From the NCBI GenBank assembly GCA_013153795.1, contig JAADDV010000129.1, forward strand, positions 1-9,699: DNA of 9,699 nucleotides, read 5' to 3'. The position numbers and the translations under genes are program-made. Positions 1 to 5,456 of the stretch are shown here, one piece after another; within the stretch, counting starts at the first letter, position 1; the number at the start of each line of letters is the position of its first letter. Source of the DNA: Aquificota bacterium. Its GTDB lineage: Bacteria; Aquificota; Aquificia; Aquificales; Hydrogenothermaceae. The notes beneath the pieces are model-generated. The model made no database searches and was not told where the DNA came from. It saw nothing but the letters and a program-made list of their open reading frames with translations.

Positions 1-207
1 TGCTTTTTTATAACCTTCTTCAAAAGCTTTTTTTCTTTCTTCTTCTATAAGCTTCTTGTATGTGTTTTCTAAACTTTGAATTTTTTCAATATATTTTCTT
101 TCTAATTCTTTTAAAGAGACATCAATTTCAGAATTTTCTGTTTTTTCCTCTTTTAAAAGTTTTTTTTCTTCTAAAGCTTTAAAATCATCTATATTTAGCT
201 GAGGCAT
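1..207 (-). CDS. FliH-like flagellar protein, N-terminal part (cut by window edge)
   Basis: Sixty-nine codons are visible from an ATG at 207-205; the gene runs off the window. The start overlaps the fliF stop by one base (TAATG), and a GAGG ribosome site lies about 8 nt upstream inside fliF, so translation is probably coupled. The visible part is highly charged and Lys/Glu-rich, predicted as helical or coiled coil. Residues 60-69 read KAFEEGYKKA, like the EGYxxG repeats near the N-terminus of FliH. FliH binds and restrains the FliI ATPase of the flagellar export apparatus. The position just after fliF fits a flagellar role, although fliG normally comes next; the sequence lacks the hydrophobic N-terminus expected of FliG. 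The FliH call is inference from charge pattern, motif and context, since the conserved C-terminal domain lies outside the window. Confidence 0.55.
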   Translation of the reverse strand, partial: MPQLNIDDFKALEEKKLLKEEKTENSEIDVSLKELERKYIEKIQSLENTYKKLIEEERKKAFEEGYKKA

Positions 208-1793
208 TATTTTTCCTCTTTAAGCCATTTACTTAAAAGCTTTGCAATAAGTTCAGGACTTTCTTCAGATACTTCTAAAATCTTTTTATATATAGGTTCT
301 CTTTCTATTTTGAGTTCTTCAATCTCTTTTTCATACATTCCATAAATATTAGCTGCTGCTTCTGGTGAAACTCCCGTTATTTCAGGTATATCTAATTTTT
401 CTGCTTTCTTTCTTTTCAAAAGGAAGAATAACAATCCAGCAAGAGCTAGAATAAAAGCAATAATACCTACTGCTATAAGAAATGTTATTTTTTGTTTTTC
501 TTCTATATACGGATAAAACTCATCAGCTTTTGTTTTAGAGAAGGGAACACTTACAACAGTGATTTTATCCCCTCTTTCTGGATTAAAACCTACAACACTT
601 TCAACTAAGGCTTTATATTGCTGAATTTCTTCTTTTGATAAAGGAACAAATTTTTCAACTGTTTTTCCATCTGGAGTTGTTTCTTTTATATACTTACCAT
701 CTAAAAGAACCCCAACAGTTACTCTTTTTATTCTAAAAATAGGCTTTTGTGTATCTACAAAAGTTTTGGTAACATCATAGTTTTTTGTTATATCTTTTTT
801 ACTTCTTTGAGTTCTTTCTGTTCCTCCTGTGGCTCCCTGCACAACTGGAGGAACATTTGTTGCTGTTCCTGGAGCTCCAGCAGGAGTTGTTTTAACTCCT
901 TGTTCTGTTTCCTGAATTTTTCTTTCACTTACAACAGCAGTTCTATCTGGGTCATAGATTTCTTCTCTTTGTCTAAAATTTCCAACTTCTATATCAACAG
1001 AAGCTTTTACAGCAACTTTATCAGGTCCTAAAGCTCTAGAAAGAATTGCATAAACATTTTTTTCTATCTGTTTTTCAAGTTTTCTCTTTATATCTATTGT
1101 TTTCCCAGTAGCTAAATTTTCTTCTTCTAAAACATCTGACAAAACTCTTCCTTTATTATCTACAACTGTTACATTTTCAGGTTTTAGACCGGGGACAGCA
1201 TGAGAAACAAGAAAAACAATAGCTTTTATCTGCTCTTTTGTTAGTTCTCTTCCTGGCCAAAGTTTTACTACAACAGAAGCTTTTGGTTCATCTGTTTCTC
1301 TTACAAAAATACTTTCTTTTGGAAGAGCTATATTTACTCTAGCACTTTGAATAGCATCTATTTCTTTTATTGTCCGTGCAAGCTCTCCTTCTAAAGCTCT
1401 TAGATAATTTATATTCTCTTGAAAATGGGTTATACCCATTTTTGGCTCTTCAAAAATTTCAAACCCAACTGTTTTACTAGATGGAAGACCTTTTGCTGCC
1501 AGTTTTAGACGAATTTCATAAACTTTATCTTTTGGGACAAGAATTATACTGCCATCTCCTTCTACTTTATATGGTATATTTTCTTCCTGAAGGACAGCAA
1601 GAATACTTCCAGCATCATCAGGACTTAAATGTGTATATAAAACTGCATACTCTTCTTTAGAAAAGGATTTTATTGCAACTATACTTAATAGAGAAATTAA
1701 TAAAAGACCTGTTAAAAATATAGCAATATTTCGTGCTGTGAGAAAATCTCTTATATTTTCGGGAATTTTGTTTTTAATACTTTCAAAATCCAA
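207..1793 (-). CDS. fliF: Flagellar MS-ring protein FliF
   Basis: FliF forms the membrane-supramembrane ring, the inner-membrane base of the flagellum on which the C-ring and export gate assemble. The 528-residue product has the family layout: a first membrane helix at about 23-43, a YscJ/FliF secretin-like domain at about 46-220 (including YLRALEGELARTI at 130-142 and ARVNIALP at 151-158), a second domain to about 425 interrupted by a Gly/Pro/Thr-rich loop at about 300-325, a second membrane helix at about 437-460, and a cytoplasmic tail. The end, 510-527 with ELIAKLLSKWL, matches the FliG-binding tail. The start is TTG: the codon just upstream is an in-frame TAA (1796-1794) and the next Met is residue 119, inside the domain. 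A GGGAGAGTG ribosome site lies 6 nt upstream. It is slightly shorter than many FliF proteins but looks complete. Confidence 0.96.
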   Translation of the reverse strand: MDFESIKNKIPENIRDFLTARNIAIFLTGLLLISLLSIVAIKSFSKEEYAVLYTHLSPDDAGSILAVLQEENIPYKVEGDGSIILVPKDKVYEIRLKLAAKGLPSSKTVGFEIFEEPKMGITHFQENINYLRALEGELARTIKEIDAIQSARVNIALPKESIFVRETDEPKASVVVKLWPGRELTKEQIKAIVFLVSHAVPGLKPENVTVVDNKGRVLSDVLEEENLATGKTIDIKRKLEKQIEKNVYAILSRALGPDKVAVKASVDIEVGNFRQREEIYDPDRTAVVSERKIQETEQGVKTTPAGAPGTATNVPPVVQGATGGTERTQRSKKDITKNYDVTKTFVDTQKPIFRIKRVTVGVLLDGKYIKETTPDGKTVEKFVPLSKEEIQQYKALVESVVGFNPERGDKITVVSVPFSKTKADEFYPYIEEKQKITFLIAVGIIAFILALAGLLFFLLKRKKAEKLDIPEITGVSPEAAANIYGMYEKEIEELKIEREPIYKKILEVSEESPELIAKLLSKWLKEEK

Positions 1794-1809
1794 TTAATTC
1801 ACTCTCCCA

Positions 1810-2094
1810 CTAAACCTGCATTCTCATAATTTCTTGATAACTTTCTAAAGCTTTATTTCTAATTTCTGTTATAAGTCTTAAAGAAATATCAGATTTTGAA
1901 ATTTGATATAAAAGCTCTTGTATATTTTCTACATTACCTTCAGCAATCTTTTTTTCAGCTTCCTTTGCTGATAAAAGGTCATTATTAACATCTTTTATAA
2001 AATCTATAAAAATATCTGAAAAATTTTTCTCTTCTTTTTTTTCTATTTGGTAAGAAAAAAAGTTTTCTACATTATCTATTTTAGATATTTTCAT
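1810..2094 (-). CDS. fliE: Flagellar hook-basal body protein FliE
   Basis: FliE is the small adaptor joining the MS ring to the proximal rod. The 94-residue product has the normal family length and ends in the near-invariant FliE C-terminus: SLRLITEIRNKALESYQEI at 71-89 followed by MRMQV, which forms the rod-core helix. The N-terminal half is Lys/Glu/Asp-rich and poorly conserved, as usual. It starts at ATG 2094-2092 with a GGGAGAGTG ribosome site 4 nt upstream. It lies 17 nt after flgC and 16 nt before fliF, so the three genes are almost certainly one transcript. The order flgC-fliE-fliF is the widespread bacterial order and supports the call. Confidence 0.95.
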   Translation of the reverse strand: MKISKIDNVENFFSYQIEKKEEKNFSDIFIDFIKDVNNDLLSAKEAEKKIAEGNVENIQELLYQISKSDISLRLITEIRNKALESYQEIMRMQV

Positions 2095-2111
2095 ATCTCA
2101 CTCTCCCTTTT

Positions 2112-2525
2112 TTAAACTTTTAATAAATCAATTGTTTTTATTAACATATCTTTATGAGTATTAAAAGCTGTTAAATTAGCTTCATAGCTTCTAATAGCAG
2201 ACATAATATCAACCATTTCTTTTATTGGGTCTACATTTGGATAATAAACATATCCATTTTCATCAGCATCAGGATTACCAGGCTCATATCTAGCTTTAAA
2301 TGGGGAGTTATCTGAAATAACTTTAGAAACTTTTACTTTATAAAGAGGGATTTTATTTTTTTGATTTTCTAAAACTGTTTGAAATATAGGAATTTTTCTA
2401 CGATAAGGATTTCCTGTTCCATCATTTGTTGAATTTACATTAGCTATATTACTGGAAGCTATATCTATTCTTATTCTCTGGGCTTGCATTCCAGTAATAG
2501 AAACTTCAAGACCTTTAAAAAGCAT
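2112..2525 (-). CDS. flgC: Flagellar proximal rod protein FlgC
   Basis: FlgC is a proximal rod subunit exported by the flagellar type III system into the periplasm, so it has no cleaved signal peptide. The 137-residue product carries the N-terminal rod motif SSNIANVNS at 24-32, the central FlgC block around 80-99 (YEPGNPDADENG, then PNVDP), and the C-terminal flagellar motif SYEANLTAFNTHKDM at 113-127. Both ends form the coiled-coil rod core. Length is normal. The start ATG is preceded by GGGAGAGTG with a 5-nt gap. It is the first flagellar gene of the operon here; its usual upstream partner flgB is absent, as the next upstream gene is yjbQ. The 137-bp gap upstream holds promoter candidates described separately. 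Confidence 0.95.
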   Translation of the reverse strand: MLFKGLEVSITGMQAQRIRIDIASSNIANVNSTNDGTGNPYRRKIPIFQTVLENQKNKIPLYKVKVSKVISDNSPFKARYEPGNPDADENGYVYYPNVDPIKEMVDIMSAIRSYEANLTAFNTHKDMLIKTIDLLKV

Positions 2526-2565
2526 ATATCCACTCTCCCTTTTGTTTGATTAATTATATTAAACC

Positions 2566-2592
2566 CTATCGTTAATAATAAAAGCAACTTAA
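2566..2592 (-). promoter_or_regulatory. Candidate sigma-28 (FliA-type) promoter upstream of flgC
   Basis: On the minus strand, TTAAGTTG (2592-2585) and AACGATAG (2573-2566) are separated by exactly 11 nt. Compared with the FliA consensus TAAAGTTT-N11-GCCGATAA they match 6/8 and 5/8, including the CGATA core. A flagellar sigma factor is plausible for this operon, but early basal-body genes are often not FliA-controlled, and the -10 lacks the conserved first two bases. Confidence 0.25.
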
Positions 2593-2620
2593 GTATAAGA
2601 AAAATGAAAAAAATTAACAA
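2592..2620 (-). promoter_or_regulatory. Candidate sigma-70 promoter for the flgC operon
   Basis: On the minus strand, TTGTTA (2620-2615) and TATACT (2597-2592) are separated by 17 nt, matching 4/6 and 5/6 of the -35 and -10 consensus. Transcription would start near 2585, giving a leader of about 60 nt before flgC. The region is AT-rich, so chance matches are common. Confidence 0.45.
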
Positions 2621-2662
2621 CATCTATTATTAACATTTGTTAAAACGTTCAGATTAATAGAC

Positions 2663-3061
2663 CTAACCTTCTAAAATTTTTATAATAACTTTTCTATCTC
2701 TAGGACCATCAAATTCAGCAAAAAATATACCTTGCCATGTTCCAAGTAAAAGTTTTCCATTTTTAATTGGAACAAAAGTGTTTGTTCCAACCAACACAGA
2801 TTTTATATGGGCAGCAGCATTTCCTTCTAAATGTTTATATTTGTCTTCCCAAGGAATAAGTTTTTCTAAAGTTTGTTCTATATCCCATTTTACATCTGGG
2901 TCAGCATTTTCATTAATGAAAATCCCTGCTGTCGTGTGAGGAACATATAAATAGCATATACCTTCTTTAATACCACTTTCATCTATTATTTCCTGAACTG
3001 CATCAGTAATATCTTCAAAATGCGTTCTTTTTTGAGTGACAACTTCTAAATATCTAAGCAT
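2663..3061 (-). CDS. yjbQ: YjbQ/UPF0047 family protein
   Basis: The 132-residue product has the signature blocks of the UPF0047/YjbQ family (TIGR00149): PHTTAGIFINENADPDV at 41-57, HLEGNAAAHIKSVLVG at 77-92, and GTWQGIFFAEFDGPRDR at 107-123. These clustered His, Asp and Glu residues include the conserved residues thought to bind metal or phosphate. E. coli YjbQ has weak thiamine-phosphate synthase activity, but the true role of the family is not settled. The length is typical and there is no signal peptide, so it should be cytoplasmic. The ATG at 3061-3059 has a strong AGGAGGG ribosome site about 8 nt upstream. It faces away from the nuclease gene across a 69-bp gap and lies 137 bp upstream of flgC in the same direction, with no clear terminator between, so some read-through into the flagellar operon is possible. 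Confidence 0.9.
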   Translation of the reverse strand: MLRYLEVVTQKRTHFEDITDAVQEIIDESGIKEGICYLYVPHTTAGIFINENADPDVKWDIEQTLEKLIPWEDKYKHLEGNAAAHIKSVLVGTNTFVPIKNGKLLLGTWQGIFFAEFDGPRDRKVIIKILEG

Positions 3062-3063
3062 TC

Positions 3064-3092
3064 TTTATACCCTCCTTTTGTTTTGATATAAT
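3064..3092 (+). promoter_or_regulatory. Extended -10 promoter for the nuclease gene
   Basis: A perfect TATAAT at 3087-3092 is preceded by TGA (TGnTATAAT, an extended -10) and by TTTATA at 3064-3069 (4/6) with a 17-nt spacer. Transcription would start near 3099, about 32 nt before the ATG at 3131. This is the best-looking promoter in the window. Confidence 0.6.
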
Positions 3093-3114
3093 CATCTAAC
3101 ATATTTTATGTCAT
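3085..3114 (-). promoter_or_regulatory. Candidate promoter for yjbQ
   Basis: On the minus strand, ATGACA (3114-3109, 5/6 match) and TATATC (3090-3085, 4/6) are separated by 18 nt. The predicted start near 3079 gives a short leader holding the AGGAGGG ribosome site. The -10 overlaps the -10 of the divergent nuclease promoter. Confidence 0.4.
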
Positions 3115-3130
3115 TTCGGGGAAATTAATA

Positions 3131-3745
3131 ATGAACATGAAAAAGATTTTAGCGATTATTGTAGCTGTTATTATTGCTGCAGCATCTTATTTTATTGAAG
3201 AGGTTTTACTAAAAAAAGATAAAACCTCACAACAAACAACAACAGAAGCTCCTAAAGAGGTTATCCCTCCTGGGGAGTATATAGCTAAAGTTGAAAGAAT
3301 AGCTGATGGAGATACTATCACTGTCCGTTTAGAGGATGGTCGTTTGGCAAAGCTTAGGCTTTTATGGATTGATACTCCTGAAAAAAATGAAGGTTATAAG
3401 CTTTTAAGAGATGTAGAAAAATGTGGCACATCGAAAAGAAGAATGAAAGAAGCAGGAGAAAAAGCAACAGCTTATGCAAAAAGAAATTTCCATAAAGGAG
3501 ATAAAGTAAAAGTAAAAATAGAAGGTCAAGGACATTTTAAAAGATATTTAGCCTTAATATGGAATAAAGAAGGTGAACTTTATAATGAAGAGATTATAAA
3601 AGATGGTTATGCATGTATATATAGAAAAGCTAAATATCCTAAATATTTAGAAGACCTTTTAGAAGATGCTAAAGAAAATAGAAGAGGCTTATGGAAAGAT
3701 TATTACGATATAATGGAATGCTTGTGCTATGGAAAAGAAAACTGA
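3131..3745 (+). CDS. Membrane-anchored or secreted staphylococcal-nuclease-like (SNase) protein
   Basis: The 204-residue product begins with a short Lys-rich stretch and a hydrophobic segment at about 6-22 (signal peptide or anchor), a linker to about 48, then an SNase-fold domain at about 49-192. The catalytic pattern of staphylococcal nuclease is kept: ADGDTITV at 58-65 (Asp59 and Asp61, calcium site), Arg76 in LRLLWIDTPE, Asp81-Thr82 and Glu84, and Arg138 in FKRYLA, so an active calcium-dependent nuclease acting outside the cytoplasm is likely. Compared with the classic enzyme there is a longer insert at about 86-108, and four cysteines (98, 162, 197, 199). No clear lipobox is seen. The ribosome site is modest (GGGGA about 9 nt upstream). 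An alternative Met at residue 3 would change little. The gene appears monocistronic and ends at a hairpin shared with the convergent moaD-like gene. Confidence 0.88.
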   Translation: MNMKKILAIIVAVIIAAASYFIEEVLLKKDKTSQQTTTEAPKEVIPPGEYIAKVERIADGDTITVRLEDGRLAKLRLLWIDTPEKNEGYKLLRDVEKCGTSKRRMKEAGEKATAYAKRNFHKGDKVKVKIEGQGHFKRYLALIWNKEGELYNEEIIKDGYACIYRKAKYPKYLEDLLEDAKENRRGLWKDYYDIMECLCYGKEN

Positions 3746-3771
3746 AAGAGGGATTTTGACGTATCCCTCTT
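3746..3771. terminator. Shared terminator hairpin between convergent genes
   Basis: A perfect 9-bp stem, AAGAGGGAT (3746-3754) with ATCCCTCTT (3763-3771), encloses an 8-nt loop. It fills the 29-bp gap between two convergent stop codons. Short T-rich runs follow on each strand, interrupted by other bases, so it probably serves both genes, neither with an ideal T tract. Confidence 0.75.
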
Positions 3772-3774
3772 GTT

Positions 3775-4056
3775 TCAAATTAAACCTCCTGCTATAGCAG
3801 GGATTATTGCTACAACATCTCCATCTTTAAGCTCTGTGTCTTTTCCTTTTAAAAATCTTATATCTTCATCATTTACAAAGAAGTTTACAAACTTTCTTAT
3901 TTCTCCATTTTCATCAACAAGTCTTTCTTTTATACCAGGAAATTCTTGTTCTAATTTTTCTATAAGCTCAGCAATTGTTGAAGCTTCTATCTGAACTTCA
4001 CCTTGTCCCTGAGTTACTCTTCTTAAAGCAGTTGGTATTCTAACAGTTACAGCCAT
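3775..4056 (-). CDS. CysO/MoaD/ThiS-type ubiquitin-like sulfur-carrier protein
   Basis: The 93-residue product has a ubiquitin-like beta-grasp sequence closest in my reading to the CysO type: IPTALRRVT at 7-15, FVNFFVNDEDIRFL at 56-69, LKDGDVVAIIPAIAGG at 76-91. Carriers of this family are adenylated and thiocarboxylated on a C-terminal Gly-Gly and donate sulfur to cofactor or amino-acid synthesis (thiamine, molybdopterin, cysteine). Here Gly90-Gly91 is followed by Leu-Ile, so the mature Gly-Gly end would need removal of two residues, or the protein is not a sulfur donor. It starts 11 nt after the threonine synthase stop; its AAAGGAGGT ribosome site overlaps that stop codon, so the two are co-translated. 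This pairing suggests sulfur amino-acid rather than molybdopterin metabolism. Family confident, partner not. Confidence 0.85.
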   Translation of the reverse strand: MAVTVRIPTALRRVTQGQGEVQIEASTIAELIEKLEQEFPGIKERLVDENGEIRKFVNFFVNDEDIRFLKGKDTELKDGDVVAIIPAIAGGLI

Positions 4057-4067
4057 TTTGACCTCCT

Positions 4068-5306
4068 TTATTTATTTACAGTCTCTCCAATAACTTTTTC
4101 TTTAAACTCTATAAGAGATGGCTTTATATGAATAGGTTTTTTGAGTTTTCCTTCTAACACTTCCATTGTTTTGTATCCATTTCCTGTGATATACGCAACA
4201 ACAATTTCATCTGGGTCAAACACACCAGCTTCAGCATATTTTTTAAGGACAGCTATCGTTGTTCCTCCTGCTGTTTCTGTAAATATTCCTTCAGTTTTTG
4301 CTAAAAGCTTCATTCCTTCTATAATTTCTTCATCTGTAGCAATCTCAATACTTCCGTTGCTCTCTTTTGCTACCTTTACAGCATAAGGTCCATCAGCTGG
4401 GTTTCCTATTGCTATAGATTTTGCAATTGTGTTTGGTTTTTCTGGAACAATCCAGTCTCTTCCTTCTTTAAAAGCTTTATATATAGGACTACAACCTGCT
4501 GCTTGAGCTCCGTACATTCTTGGTGGATTGTCAGATATAAGACCTACTTCTTTAAGTTCATTAAATCCTTTCCAAATTTTTGTGTATAGTGAGCCTGAAG
4601 CTAAAGGTGCTACAACCGCCCCTGGAGCTTTCCATCCAAGCTGCTCTGCAACTTCAAATGCCAATGTTTTTGAACCTTCAGAGTAGAAAGGTCTAACATT
4701 GATATTAACAAAAGCCCAGCCAAACTCATTTGCTATTTCAGAAGAAAGTCTGTTTACATCATCGTAGTTTCCATCAACAGCAACAACAGTTGGGTCAAAA
4801 ACAAGGGAACCTATAATTTTGTTTGTTTCAAGGTTTGCAGGTATAAAAACATAGCAGTTCATACCTGCTGCTGCTGCGTTGGCTGAAACAGAGTTTGCAA
4901 GGTTTCCAGTTGATGCGCAAGCTGCCGTATCAAAACCAAATTCTTTTGCTTTTGATAAAGCTACAGCAACAACTCTATCTTTAAAAGAAAGGGTTGGATG
5001 GTTTACTGAATCATCTTTTATATACAGATTGTTTAATCCAAGTTCTCTACCAAGATTTTCTGCTTTTACAAGGGGCGTAAATCCAGCTGTGAGGCCTACT
5101 GTTGGGTTATCAACAGGGAGAAGGTCTACATATCTCCATAAGCTTTTTGGACCTTTTTCTATCTTTTCTTTTGAAATATTTTCTTTTATATAATCATAAT
5201 CATATTCTATCTCTAATGGACCAAAACAAAACTCACACACATGAATAGGCTCTATTGGATACTCTTTTCCACATTCTTTACACCTTAGACCTTTAACCTT
5301 TGCCAT
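4068..5306 (-). CDS. thrC: Threonine synthase (PLP-dependent, with zinc-ribbon N-terminus)
   Basis: Threonine synthase converts O-phosphohomoserine to threonine and phosphate, the last step of threonine synthesis, in the cytoplasm. The 412-residue product starts with a small zinc-ribbon-like module (Cys9, Cys12, Cys24, Cys27), then a fold-type II PLP domain: PTLSFKDR at 104-111 with the likely PLP lysine Lys109, ASTGNLANS at 131-139, a phosphate-contacting loop ASGSL at 236-240, KSIAIGNPADGP at 296-307, and EGIFTETAGG at 339-348. From memory, the GNPADGP and ASGS forms resemble the actinobacterial-type enzyme rather than E. coli ThrC. A good GGAGGT ribosome site lies about 9 nt before the ATG. 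The coupled downstream sulfur-carrier gene leaves open that the enzyme takes a sulfur donor instead of water, but nothing in the active site proves this. Confidence 0.9.
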   Translation of the reverse strand: MAKVKGLRCKECGKEYPIEPIHVCEFCFGPLEIEYDYDYIKENISKEKIEKGPKSLWRYVDLLPVDNPTVGLTAGFTPLVKAENLGRELGLNNLYIKDDSVNHPTLSFKDRVVAVALSKAKEFGFDTAACASTGNLANSVSANAAAAGMNCYVFIPANLETNKIIGSLVFDPTVVAVDGNYDDVNRLSSEIANEFGWAFVNINVRPFYSEGSKTLAFEVAEQLGWKAPGAVVAPLASGSLYTKIWKGFNELKEVGLISDNPPRMYGAQAAGCSPIYKAFKEGRDWIVPEKPNTIAKSIAIGNPADGPYAVKVAKESNGSIEIATDEEIIEGMKLLAKTEGIFTETAGGTTIAVLKKYAEAGVFDPDEIVVAYITGNGYKTMEVLEGKLKKPIHIKPSLIEFKEKVIGETVNK

Positions 5307-5349
5307 TTATTTGTAAACCTCCAAGAGAAGAATATATTTTAGGGTATTT

Positions 5350-5355
5350 ATTATA
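5350..5355 (-). promoter_or_regulatory. Possible -10 element for thrC
   Basis: A perfect TATAAT on the minus strand lies 44 bp before the thrC ATG. No recognisable -35 lies 16-18 nt upstream; instead a dyad (5362-5382) occupies that place, so an activator or weak promoter is possible. Confidence 0.3.
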
Positions 5356-5361
5356 TTACAA

Positions 5362-5382
5362 ATTTCCTGTAGTTTGGGAAAT
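5362..5382. repeat. Inverted repeat upstream of thrC (possible operator)
   Basis: ATTTCC (5362-5367) and GGAAAT (5377-5382) form a perfect 6-bp dyad with a 9-nt centre. It lies where a -35 element for thrC would be, directly beside a second dyad at 5384-5407. Half-sites one helical turn apart suit a dimeric regulator, but the match is short. Confidence 0.3.
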
Positions 5383-5383
5383 G

Positions 5384-5392
5384 TGCTAAAAT
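5384..5392 (+). promoter_or_regulatory. Possible extended -10 for guaB
   Basis: TGC followed by TAAAAT (5387-5392) gives an extended -10 with a 5/6 match. No good -35 lies at the right distance. Transcription would start near 5399, leaving a 58-nt leader that ends with the GGAGGT ribosome site at 5441-5446. Confidence 0.35.
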
Positions 5393-5407
5393 AAAAAAAA
5401 TTTAGCA
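5384..5407. repeat. Inverted repeat over the guaB promoter candidate (possible operator)
   Basis: TGCTAAA (5384-5390) and TTTAGCA (5401-5407) form a perfect 7-bp dyad around an A-rich 10-nt centre. The left half coincides with a possible extended -10 for guaB, and the right half lies just after the predicted start site, a typical repressor position. As RNA it would be only a weak hairpin. Confidence 0.4.
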
Positions 5408-5456
5408 TCTTTGCAATATCAAACTAATTTCTAAAAGTAAGGAGGTCTTACTATAC

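Noticed and set aside
747..1031. Open frame of 94 codons opposite fliF
   Set aside because: Cys/Ser/Phe-rich product mirroring the fliF Gly/Thr-rich loop on the other strand; no family resemblance.
2553..2558. Perfect TATAAT on the minus strand only 28 nt before flgC, as the main promoter
   Set aside because: The matching -35 position reads TTATTA (weak) and there is no extended -10; the upstream candidates fit better, though a minor start cannot be excluded.
4141..5193. Two open frames on the plus strand opposite thrC
   Set aside because: Low-complexity products antisense to a conserved enzyme; no ribosome sites.
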